DNA of 47,289 bases from NCBI RefSeq assembly GCF_000214035.2, contig NZ_AFHG01000056.1, positions 1 through 47,289 on the forward strand. Reading direction: 5' to 3'. The stretch is from Methyloversatilis universalis FAM5 (GTDB lineage: Bacteria; Pseudomonadota; Gammaproteobacteria; Burkholderiales; Rhodocyclaceae). Below are positions 41,828 to 47,289 of this stretch, in pieces. A model generated the notes under the pieces. That model saw only the letters and a list, made by a program, of their open reading frames with translations. It made no database searches and was not told the origin of the DNA. The translations under genes and the position numbers were made by a program. Within the stretch, counting starts at the first letter, position 1. Each line of letters starts with the position of its first letter.

Positions 41828-43285
41828 ATGAGCAGAGCGAACTGGGAAGTCGTGATCGGGCTGGAAACCCATGCCCAGCTGAACACGGCCTCGAAAATCT
41901 TTTCCGGCGCATCCACCGCCTTCGGCGCGGAGCCCAACGTGCAGGCCAGCCCGGTGGACCTCGCGCTGCCCGGCGTGCTGCCGGTCATGAACCGCGCCGC
42001 GGTCGAGCGCGCCATCCGCTTCGGTCTGGCCATCGGCGCCACCGTGGCGCCGCGCTCGGTGTTCGCGCGCAAGAACTACTTCTACCCCGACCTCCCGAAG
42101 GGCTACCAGATCAGCCAGTTCGAACTGCCGGTGGTGCAGGGCGGCACCCTCACCATCCGCGTGGGCGAAGGCGAAAAGGCCTATGAAAAGGTGGTGCGCC
42201 TCACCCGCGCCCACCTGGAAGAAGATGCCGGCAAGAGCCTGCACGAAGACTTTCATGGCATGTCCGGCATCGACCTGAACCGCGCCGGCACGCCGCTGCT
42301 GGAAATCGTCAGCGAGCCGGACATGTCCTCCAGCGCCGAAGCGGTGGCCTATGCGCGCGCGCTGCACGCGCTGGTGCGCTGGGTCGACATCTGCGACGGC
42401 AACATGCAGGAAGGCAGCTTCCGCTGCGACGCCAACGTGAGCGTACGCCGCCCGGGCGAGCCGCTGGGCACCCGCCGCGAAATCAAGAATCTGAACAGCT
42501 TCCGCTTCCTGCAGCAGGCCATCGACTACGAAATCCAGTGGCAGATCGAACAGATCGAGGACGGCCACAAGATCCAGCAGGCCACCGTGCTGTTCGACCC
42601 GGACACCGGCGAAACCCGCATGATGCGCAGCAAGGAAGACGCGCATGACTACCGCTACTTCCCCGACCCCGACCTGCCGCCGCTGGTGATCGCCGCCGAG
42701 TGGATGGACGAGGTGCGTCGCGCCATGCCCGAACTGCCGGGCGCGCTGGCGGCACGGCTGCAGAATGACTATGGCCTGTCCGCCTATGACGCTGCCGGCC
42801 TCACCGCCAGCCGCGAAACCGCCCGCTACTTCACCGACGCGCTGGCCATCGCCGGTGCAGCCCAGGCCAAACCGCTCGCCAACTGGATCATGGGCGAACT
42901 GGCCGCACGGCTGAACCGCGAAGAACGCGACCTCGCTGACAGCCCGGTCAGCCCGGCCCAGCTCGCCGGCCTGGTCGCCCGCATCGCCGACAACACCATT
43001 TCGAACAGCATCGCCAAGAAGGTGTTCGACGCGCTATGGAACGGCGAAGGCGCAGACGCCGACGCCATCATCGAAGCGCAGGGCCTGAAGCAGGTGACCG
43101 ATGCCTCGGCCATCGAACCCATCATCGACGAAGTGCTGGCCGCCAACCCGAAATCGGTCGAGGAGTACCGTGCCGGCAAGGAAAAGGCCTTCAACGCCCT
43201 GGTCGGTCAGGTGATGAAAGCCAGCAAGGGCAAGGCCAGCCCGGCGCAGGTGAACGAGCTGCTGAAGAAGAAGCTGGGCGGCTGA
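41828..43285 (+). CDS. gatB: Asp/Glu-tRNA amidotransferase subunit B
   Basis: Predicted protein of 485 aa, the usual length. It has [20 protein letters not shown], the [20 protein letters not shown] motif, [18 protein letters not shown] and the C-terminal YqeY-like tRNA-binding tail ([20 protein letters not shown]). GatB phosphorylates the mischarged aminoacyl-tRNA and transfers ammonia supplied by GatA. It has a good ribosome site (GAGAGAACG region) and ends just before the integron. Confidence 0.96.
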   Translation: MSRANWEVVIGLETHAQLNTASKIFSGASTAFGAEPNVQASPVDLALPGVLPVMNRAAVERAIRFGLAIGATVAPRSVFARKNYFYPDLPKGYQISQFELPVVQGGTLTIRVGEGEKAYEKVVRLTRAHLEEDAGKSLHEDFHGMSGIDLNRAGTPLLEIVSEPDMSSSAEAVAYARALHALVRWVDICDGNMQEGSFRCDANVSVRRPGEPLGTRREIKNLNSFRFLQQAIDYEIQWQIEQIEDGHKIQQATVLFDPDTGETRMMRSKEDAHDYRYFPDPDLPPLVIAAEWMDEVRRAMPELPGALAARLQNDYGLSAYDAAGLTASRETARYFTDALAIAGAAQAKPLANWIMGELAARLNREERDLADSPVSPAQLAGLVARIADNTISNSIAKKVFDALWNGEGADADAIIEAQGLKQVTDASAIEPIIDEVLAANPKSVEEYRAGKEKAFNALVGQVMKASKGKASPAQVNELLKKKLGG

Positions 43286-43319
43286 CACCGGATGTGTCAG
43301 GGCGCGCAAAGCGCGCGCC
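43283..43319 (+). terminator. two hairpins after gatB
   Basis: TGACAC/GTGTCA (43283-43299) overlaps the gatB stop codon. It is followed by GGCGCGC/GCGCGCC (43301-43319). There is no long T-run. They lie between the convergent gatB and intI genes and may end both transcripts. Confidence 0.45.
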
Positions 43320-43332
43320 GCTGCCAGCCCGG

Positions 43333-44340
43333 TCAGGCGGAAGGAGCCAGCAGCGCGTCCAGAGGGCTGCGCACGCCGCCGCCCCCGACCTTGAGCACAT
43401 GCGTGTAGATCATGGTGGTCGACACGTCCGCATGGCCGAGCAGATCCTGAACCGTGCGGATGTCGTAGCCGGACTGCAGCAGGGCCGTGGCGAAGGAATG
43501 CCTCAGGGTGTGCGGCGTCGCCGGTTTGTGCAGCCCCGACCGTTGCGCCGCGCGCTGAAAGGCCCGCTGGAAGGTCTGGTCATACATGTGGTGACGGCGC
43601 ACCACGCCACTGCGCGGATCCACCGCGTGGGTCGCCTGAGGAAACACCCAGAACCAGGCCCAGGACGCATCGGCGCGCGGATACTTGCGTGCAATCGCGT
43701 CCGGCATATCGACACCGGCGCGCCCGGAGCGTCTATCGTCGTCCCACAGCAGCCGGGCACGAACCATCTGGTCATGCAGCGGCTTCACCAGCGACTGCGG
43801 CAGCATCAGTGCGCGGTCCTTGCGCCCCTTGCCTTCACGCACGATGATCGTGAGGCGCTCGAAATCGACATCCTTTACCCGGAGCCGCAGACCTTCGGTC
43901 AGCCGCATTCCGGTTCCGTAAAGCAGTTGTGCGAACAGTCGGTGCTCTCCGTCCAGCCGCTCGAAAATGCGTTTCACCTTTTCGGGCGACAGCACGACTG
44001 GCAGGCGGCGCGTCGTGCGCGGCCGACCGATCTCGCTCATCCACGGAAGATCGATGCCAAGCACCTGCTTGTAAAGAAAGAGCAGCGCCGACAGCGCCTG
44101 CTTGTGGGTCGACACCGCAACGCTGCGCTCACTGGCCAGCCACGACAGAAATGCCTCGATCTCCGCCCGCCCCATCGAGGACGGGTGACGCAGCCCATGA
44201 AACCGGACAAAGGCCTTCACCCAATGCACATAGGTCTTCTCGGTGCTTATGGTGTAATGCAGATAGCGTATCCGTTCGCGCAGCTGATCGAGCAGGCGAA
44301 CTGATTTCAAGGGTGGAAGTGAAGGGGTGAGGTTTTTCAT
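43333..44340 (-). CDS. intI: integron integrase IntI
   Basis: Predicted tyrosine recombinase of 335 aa. Catalytic residues are R146 (TGMRLTEGL), K171 (EGKGRKDR), H277 and R280 (HTLRHSFA), H303 (LGHADVSTT) and Y312 (MIYTH), the same numbers as in IntI1. The extra IntI-specific segment is present (~212-236: [20 protein letters not shown]), separating it from XerC/D. It catalyses attI x attC insertion and attC x attC excision of cassettes using folded single-stranded attC. It appears fully functional. A LexA box lies just upstream of the start, so it should be SOS-induced. Confidence 0.97.
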   Translation of the reverse strand: MKNLTPSLPPLKSVRLLDQLRERIRYLHYTISTEKTYVHWVKAFVRFHGLRHPSSMGRAEIEAFLSWLASERSVAVSTHKQALSALLFLYKQVLGIDLPWMSEIGRPRTTRRLPVVLSPEKVKRIFERLDGEHRLFAQLLYGTGMRLTEGLRLRVKDVDFERLTIIVREGKGRKDRALMLPQSLVKPLHDQMVRARLLWDDDRRSGRAGVDMPDAIARKYPRADASWAWFWVFPQATHAVDPRSGVVRRHHMYDQTFQRAFQRAAQRSGLHKPATPHTLRHSFATALLQSGYDIRTVQDLLGHADVSTTMIYTHVLKVGGGGVRSPLDALLAPSA

Positions 44341-44350
44341 CGCCGTTTAA

Positions 44351-44370
44351 TGCTGTATGAATATACAGCA
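44351..44370 (-). promoter_or_regulatory. LexA (SOS) box controlling intI
   Basis: TGCTGTATGAATATACAGCA is an almost perfect palindrome matching CTGT-N8-ACAG, the classical LexA consensus. It ends 11 bp from the intI start codon, a position where a bound repressor would block transcription. SOS control of intI is established for several integrons. Confidence 0.9.
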
Positions 44371-44482
44371 TAGGCAGCTGAAAGCCTGATGGCAAGGTCG
44401 TTTCCGGACCATCACCCCAGCCTGTTTATCCGGCAGCTTCCGTAGTTATGGCGCAAAACTGCGCCAGAAAACAAAGTTGAAC
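44371..44482 (+). other. attI region and crossover point
   Basis: Non-coding DNA between the LexA box and the first cassette. The crossover is in GTTGAAC (44476-44482), between G44476 and T44477, as shown by the complementary GTTCAAC in the first cassette's attC. A cassette promoter is expected here or in intI, but I cannot assign -35/-10 boxes with confidence. Confidence 0.8.
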
Positions 44483-44486
44483 CGCA

Positions 44487-44819
44487 ATGAAGACAGTCAC
44501 ACTCGACGGAGCCGCCGTAAAGGACGAGCCTTCCTTTCACGCGGAGTGCCAGCGCGTGTTCGGCTTCCCCACCTTCTATGGCGGCAACATGAGCGCATGG
44601 GTCGATTGCATGGGCTACCTGGATGAGCCTGACGCGGGCATGTCCGCAGTTTCAGTACAGCTGGGCGAAATTTTGGTTCTAGAAGTCAAGAGCGCTGACG
44701 CATTTAAGAGTGCTGCTCCCAGCCTTTGGTTGGCATTTCTGGAGTGCGTCGCCTTCGTCAACTGGCGGCGAGTCGAGGCTGGGGCAAGGCCTATCCTTGC
44801 GGTATCAGCCTATGCCTAG
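44487..44819 (+). CDS. cassette 1: barstar-family inhibitor-like protein
   Basis: Predicted protein of 110 aa starting 10 bp after the attI crossover. The central GFPTFYGGNMSAWVDCMGYL follows the barstar pattern F..GGN..A..DC(L/M), and the rest has the alternating small alpha/beta look of the family. Barstar proteins bind and block barnase-type ribonucleases. No ribonuclease gene is present in the array, so it may protect against RNase toxins from elsewhere. Barstar-like genes are recurrent integron cargo. The ribosome site is weak, suggesting expression from the attI-side promoter. Confidence 0.82.
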   Translation: MKTVTLDGAAVKDEPSFHAECQRVFGFPTFYGGNMSAWVDCMGYLDEPDAGMSAVSVQLGEILVLEVKSADAFKSAAPSLWLAFLECVAFVNWRRVEAGARPILAVSAYA

Positions 44820-44831
44820 CAGCCCATTCCG

Positions 44832-44888
44832 GTTCAACTGGTCGCTCGAGCGGACGGCTACGCCGCCCGCTCAGCTTCGACGTTAGCC
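44832..44888 (+). repeat. attC site 1 (57 bp)
   Basis: R'' is GTTCAAC (44832-44838), followed by the L'' arm CTCGAGCGG, the central hairpin GGACGGC-TAC-GCCGCCC, the L' arm CCGCTCAG, and R' GTTAGCC (44882-44888; cut after G44882). The stem is nearly complete with a small mismatch, as usual for attC. Confidence 0.88.
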
Positions 44889-44891
44889 ATC

Positions 44892-45173
44892 ATGGACACT
44901 CAAGCCGCATTGCTCATCGCCGAAGCTCGCGAATGGTTGGACAAGCAACCGCCAGCGGAGGCGAACTCGGCTCGCTGGTATTCGCTCGGGAACTTCCAAT
45001 CATTCATTGCAGCAATAGAAGCGGACAGCTCACCGCAATCTATTGAGCGCGCCTCGTGGTCCTTGGGGCACCACATCACGGATCAACTGGATTGGTCGTC
45101 TGACTACTGCAAGACCATCTCGTCGTTCCTCCAGCGCGCGAGGAGCATCTTGCATGACATGCAAAATGGCTAA
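44892..45173 (+). CDS. cassette 2: unknown 93-aa protein
   Basis: The ATG lies 4 bp after attC 1, and the TAA lies inside the R'' box of attC 2, the standard cassette layout. The predicted protein is soluble and largely helical (AALLIAEAREWLDKQPPAEA near the start; ISSFLQRARSILHDMQN at the end), with several Trp. I do not recognise a family. Confidence 0.7.
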   Translation: MDTQAALLIAEAREWLDKQPPAEANSARWYSLGNFQSFIAAIEADSSPQSIERASWSLGHHITDQLDWSSDYCKTISSFLQRARSILHDMQNG

Positions 45174-45236
45174 CCCGGCAATCAACCCGACGCTGCGCGA
45201 TAAAGCCGCGCAGCGCGGGTTATCTCCACGTTATGC
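45168..45236 (+). repeat. attC site 2 (69 bp)
   Basis: R'' is GGCTAAC (45168-45174), then a spacer, L'' ATCAACCC, stem CGCTGCGC...GCGCAGCG, L' GGGTTATC, a spacer, and R' GTTATGC (45230-45236). An unpaired A in the 5' stem (CCCG-A-CGC) is an extrahelical base of the kind IntI uses to choose the strand. Confidence 0.9.
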
Positions 45237-45271
45237 GCCGGACCCGTTACGCACTAGGGAGGTAACTGAGA

Positions 45272-45799
45272 ATGACTGATTGCTCAGTTGAAATTGCTTC
45301 TGCCATCGCTGCGGTAGTTAGCGCTGTCGGTGGCGCCTTCGCCGCAGTCGGTGCTATGCGCTCGGCCACTTTTGCGCGTCATGCCCAAGAGGCTATGGAG
45401 CGTTCGGAAAAACGCACTGCTCTTCGCGAGTTGGTCATTTCCGGCAACGAGCTGCACGTTGAACTTCAGCGCGTTGCCTCACGAGCAACGGAGCTAAGAA
45501 CCGCCTATCGATCTCTCTTTGTATTCTCCGGTTCGTCCAATCATTCAAGCGAAAAACTTCTTCTCGCCGCTCTCGAAGAGAAGGTTGGCTCCGCTCAGAA
45601 GTCTGCTGAGGGTATGGCGCAACTTTCAACAGATGTTACGGTTCTCTATGATGCAGCGCTTGATGACATCAACAAGCGCCATGCCCAGGTTGAGCAATCG
45701 CTATTCTTGGTTCGCTCCGTAAGAGAGGACATCGAGCGTGAGTACTCATCCGTTGAGGCTCAGTGTGCTGCATACCGCGACCGAGCACTTCAGCGGTGA
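45272..45799 (+). CDS. cassette 3: unknown membrane-anchored coiled-coil protein
   Basis: Predicted protein of 175 aa with an excellent ribosome site of its own (AGGGAGGT, 9 nt before the ATG). One N-terminal transmembrane helix (~7-27, VEIASAIAAVVSAVGGAFAA) is followed by a long charged, helical and probably coiled-coil region to the end. There is no enzymatic motif. A single anchor plus cytoplasmic coiled coil could act as a sensor, tether or membrane-acting effector, but this is speculation. Cassette position makes it clearly mobile. Confidence 0.72.
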   Translation: MTDCSVEIASAIAAVVSAVGGAFAAVGAMRSATFARHAQEAMERSEKRTALRELVISGNELHVELQRVASRATELRTAYRSLFVFSGSSNHSSEKLLLAALEEKVGSAQKSAEGMAQLSTDVTVLYDAALDDINKRHAQVEQSLFLVRSVREDIEREYSSVEAQCAAYRDRALQR

Positions 45800-45808
45800 C
45801 CATCCGCC

Positions 45809-45874
45809 GCATAACCTTGCGCTCAACCGGACCTGCGCGAAAAGCCGCGCAGGCCGGTTAGCTCCACGTTGGGC
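45809..45874 (+). repeat. attC site 3 (66 bp)
   Basis: R'' is GCATAAC (45809-45815), then L'' CTCAACCGG, stem CCTGCGCG...CGCGCAGG, L' CCGGTTAG, a spacer, and R' GTTGGGC (45868-45874). All parts match the canonical attC plan. Confidence 0.92.
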
Positions 45875-45877
45875 GTC

Positions 45878-46222
45878 ATGAGCATCGCGGCACGAAAACA
45901 TAATCAGCGTGCCAGCAATCCACGTTGGTGGAAGCGCTATTTTTGGTCGCAGCATGAGTTTTGGGCCAAGCACGCGGTTAACAGAGCCGCTCACCGTGCC
46001 AAGGTGTCACGCATGGACGGTGACGGGCAGTATTTCTTCTGGTGCCAGGTCGTTCAGCGCGCGGCCTCGTTTTGCAGCGTTCAGTACGGGCCCGTTCCGG
46101 AACTTCTCCTCCATCGTCCTATTGCCCGTAGTGTTTTTGCTCTTTCCTCGCGGGAGGTTTCGTCGTGGCTTCGTGTCCAATCGCCATATCGCAATCGGGG
46201 CGTGCGTTCATGTCTCAAGTAG
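45878..46222 (+). CDS. cassette 4: unknown 114-aa protein (frame uncertain)
   Basis: The ATG lies 3 bp after attC 3, and the stop 13 bp before R'' of attC 4, so position favours this frame. The product is basic and rich in Trp, His and Arg in its first half (NPRWWKRYFWSQHEFWAKHA). The second half looks less protein-like. An overlapping frame at 45909-46292 encodes a hydrophobic stretch (SSIVLLPVVFLLF) followed by basic residues, but it runs into attC 4. A frameshift joining the two frames is possible. No family recognised. Confidence 0.5.
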   Translation: MSIAARKHNQRASNPRWWKRYFWSQHEFWAKHAVNRAAHRAKVSRMDGDGQYFFWCQVVQRAASFCSVQYGPVPELLLHRPIARSVFALSSREVSSWLRVQSPYRNRGVRSCLK

Positions 46223-46235
46223 GTTGCACCGTCAC

Positions 46236-46307
46236 GCCCAACAATGCGCTCCAGCCGACCAGCAAAAAGCGGGGCTTTTTGCTGTCGGCTGAGCTTGGTC
46301 GTTAGGC
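46236..46307 (+). repeat. attC site 4 (72 bp)
   Basis: R'' is GCCCAAC (46236-46242). A long stem follows, CAGCCGACC-AGCAAAAAGC / GCTTTTTGCT-GTCGGCTG, with a GGG loop, and R' is GTTAGGC (46301-46307). The T-rich arm also makes it look like a terminator, so it may limit read-through into cassette 5. Confidence 0.9.
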
Positions 46308-46314
46308 TGCACAG

Positions 46315-46863
46315 ATGGCGCTTTCCGCACAGCTAAGTTCTCCTGCGGCGCTGTACCGCAAGCTCGAACGAGAGGCGTATCGGGCGTATCACGCTCCGAC
46401 TGCTTTGCAGAAGGCCGATCACTTCTTCAATTTCTGCGTCACGGCATCATCAATGCGGGACTACTGCCTTGAGCATCAAGGAATGCTCACGCGGGCGCAG
46501 CGAAAGCCATACGACAGTGCATGGTGGAGTGTTCCGCTTCTGGTTGCGGCCATAGAGATCGGAAATTCAGCAAAGCACTTCGTCCTGCGTGACCTCAATA
46601 CAGGCGCACCGAAAACGGTCCTAACACGAACAGCGCGAATGAAGAAGGCGAAGTTCGTAGACATCTATGCAGATCAATCTGGCTCGATCAAAGCAGTCCC
46701 AGTTGAGCGCACCGAAGTGACGGTAACCCTCTCTGATGGGCAGCGGCTTGAGCTGTTCCTTTTCACTCGGGGTTTGCTTGACTATTGGAGGAGCTATCTC
46801 AAATCCATTGGCATCAACGTTCGAAAGCAGTCACATGCACAACTTGCTCGCAGTGCAGCCTAA
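46315..46863 (+). CDS. cassette 5: unknown 182-aa protein
   Basis: The ATG is 7 bp after attC 4. The TAA is in the R'' box of the cassette's own attC, which the IS has cut. The predicted protein is soluble and mixed alpha/beta (ALYRKLEREAYRAYHAPTAL, WWSVPLLVAAIEIGNSAKHF, VERTEVTVTLSDGQRLELFL). The coding sequence appears complete. I do not recognise a family; the layout recalls small host-interaction or phage-defence cassettes, but nothing in the sequence proves it. Confidence 0.7.
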   Translation: MALSAQLSSPAALYRKLEREAYRAYHAPTALQKADHFFNFCVTASSMRDYCLEHQGMLTRAQRKPYDSAWWSVPLLVAAIEIGNSAKHFVLRDLNTGAPKTVLTRTARMKKAKFVDIYADQSGSIKAVPVERTEVTVTLSDGQRLELFLFTRGLLDYWRSYLKSIGINVRKQSHAQLARSAA

Positions 46864-46864
46864 C
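46858..46864 (+). repeat. R'' box of attC 5, interrupted by the IS
   Basis: GCCTAAC at 46858-46864 complements the cassette's own junction GTTAGGC. The IS begins at 46864, so only GCCTAA is certainly cassette sequence. The last four bases, CTAA, fit the YTAR target of the IS5 group. Confidence 0.8.
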
Positions 46865-46875
46865 AGGCTGGTGAG

Positions 46876-46907
46876 AAACCCCGCTCGCTGCTCGTGGCGC
46901 GGGTTTT
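46876..46907 (+). terminator. hairpin with T-run inside the IS left end
   Basis: AAACCCCGC pairs with GCGGGTTTT across a 14-nt loop, ending in TTTT. It would stop transcription entering the transposase gene from outside, a common protective feature of IS ends. It also ends cassette-array transcripts. Confidence 0.5.
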
Positions 46908-46955
46908 AAGGCAGACTCCCGCCCCGAATCGTCTTCCTACTTTTCCCGACTGTCC

Positions 46956-47289
46956 ATGCGCGGCCAAGAGAATCCCCAGGCGTTGATGTTCAGCTACGTG
47001 AGCCTGGAACAACGCGTGCCGAAGGACCACCCGCTGCGCTCCCTGCGCGCGCTGGTCGACGGCATTCTCGCCAACATGAGTGCGCTGTTCGATGAGCGTT
47101 ACTCGCATACCGGCCGTCCGTCGATTCCGCCTGAGCAGTTGCTGCGTGCGCTGCTCGTGCAGATCCTCTTCACGATCCGCAGCGAACGCCAGCTGGTCGA
47201 ACAGCTCGACTACAACCTGCTGTTCCGCTGGTTCGTTGGCCTGGGCATGGACGATGCGGTGTGGGACCGCACCGTGTTCAGCATCAATC
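46956..47289 (+). CDS. IS5-family transposase, N-terminal 111 aa (partial at window end)
   Basis: Begins MRGQENPQALMFSYVSLEQR, then VPKDHPLRSLRALVDGIL, GRPSIPPEQLLRALLVQILF and LDYNLLFRWFVGLGMDDAVW. This is the N-terminal helix-turn-helix/DUF772 region typical of IS5-type transposases. The window stops before the DDE core. It matches in type the C-terminal fragment at 1-219. ATG 46956 is the first start after the inverted repeat and hairpin. Confidence 0.88.
   Translation, partial: MRGQENPQALMFSYVSLEQRVPKDHPLRSLRALVDGILANMSALFDERYSHTGRPSIPPEQLLRALLVQILFTIRSERQLVEQLDYNLLFRWFVGLGMDDAVWDRTVFSIN

Larger units (their letters stand above)
43333..46863. mobile_element. chromosomal integron with five gene cassettes
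   Basis: The integrase gene reads leftward from 44340. attI (G/TTGAAC at 44476-44482) and cassettes read rightward. Cassette limits from the G/TT crossover points are 44477-44882, 44883-45230, 45231-45868, 45869-46301, and 46302 onward, the last being cut by an IS at 46864. Each cassette has one ORF in the same direction. Every cassette's R'' box is the complement of its own 5' junction: GTTGAAC/GTTCAAC, GTTAGCC/GGCTAAC, GTTATGC/GCATAAC, GTTGGGC/GCCCAAC, GTTAGGC/GCCTAA(C). That is strong internal proof of cassette structure. The array may continue beyond the IS. Confidence 0.93.
46864..47289 (+). mobile_element. 5' part of a second IS5-family element inserted in attC 5
   Basis: Starts with CAGGCTGGTGAGAAACCC (46864-46881), the exact inverted counterpart of the repeat at 348-365. 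A small hairpin and the start of a transposase gene follow, cut by the window end. The orientation is the same as in the left IS. Preceding bases CTAA are the likely target duplication. Confidence 0.88.

Noticed and set aside
45909-46292. Alternative 127-aa frame in cassette 4
   Set aside because: It starts late and runs through attC 4, which cassette genes seldom do. Kept only as a possible frameshift remnant.
46236-46307. Rho-independent terminator at the end of cassette 4
   Set aside because: The hairpin is the attC stem: R'' and R' boxes flank it exactly and satisfy the cassette complementarity rule. Termination may be a side effect.
44832-46307. CRISPR-like spaced repeats
   Set aside because: The repeats differ in sequence, are 350-650 bp apart, and have attC architecture with an ORF in each interval.

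Overview
The window is about 47.3 kb from a high-GC beta-proteobacterial chromosome. The core gene set (mreBCD-mrdA-rodA-rlpA, gatCAB, metXW, pyrE, xthA, yqjD-E-K) and a PEP-CTERM-tagged lipase suggest a Rhodocyclales or Methyloversatilis-like organism, but the sequence alone does not prove the genus. No rRNA, tRNA or CRISPR array was seen.

Layout. (1) 1-365: the 3' end of an IS5-family element, with the last 73 transposase codons and an 18-bp terminal inverted repeat. (2) 366-8781: horizontally acquired DNA. It carries a TPR-protein gene, a small HTH regulator with palindromic operator candidates, a solitary MbcA/ParS-type antitoxin gene, and a five-gene Tn7-like operon reading leftward: tnsA, tnsB, tnsC, tniQ and a zinc-finger/TniE-like gene. 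The right transposon end abuts the 3' half of comM (8782-9443). The element therefore sits inside comM, the same kind of site used by the AbaR/Tn6022 family of Acinetobacter. The left end and the comM 5' half are not in the window. (3) 9468-43285: core chromosome. This includes a DUF4124 protein, pyrE/xthA, a GDSL lipase, the yqjD-E-K membrane-stress trio, an HDOD protein, ampG, metXW behind a SAM-II-like riboswitch with an intrinsic terminator, ybjQ, yebC, a porin/periplasmic-binding/diguanylate-cyclase module, a HerA-like ATPase, a DMT exporter, an M48 protease, a three-gene sensor-kinase cluster, the rod-shape operon, and gatCAB with two extra genes between gatA and gatB. (4) 43333-46863: a chromosomal integron. 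It has an IntI integrase with all six catalytic residues, a LexA box just upstream of its start, an attI point, and five gene cassettes with four complete attC sites. (5) 46864-47289: the 5' part of a second IS with the same end sequence and orientation as the first. It is inserted into the R'' box of the fifth attC.

How it fits together. The two accessory blocks use different mobility logic. The left block is a targeted Tn7-like transposon whose insertion splits the natural-transformation helicase gene comM. The right block is an SOS-controllable integron holding small cassettes: a barstar-like inhibitor and four genes of unknown function. The cassette boundaries can be checked internally: every cassette's R'' box is the complement of the seven bases at its own 5' junction, five cases out of five. 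The core genes between them are compact, with many 1-20 nt overlaps that indicate operons. GC and amount-of-similarity statements are by eye; no database search was run.
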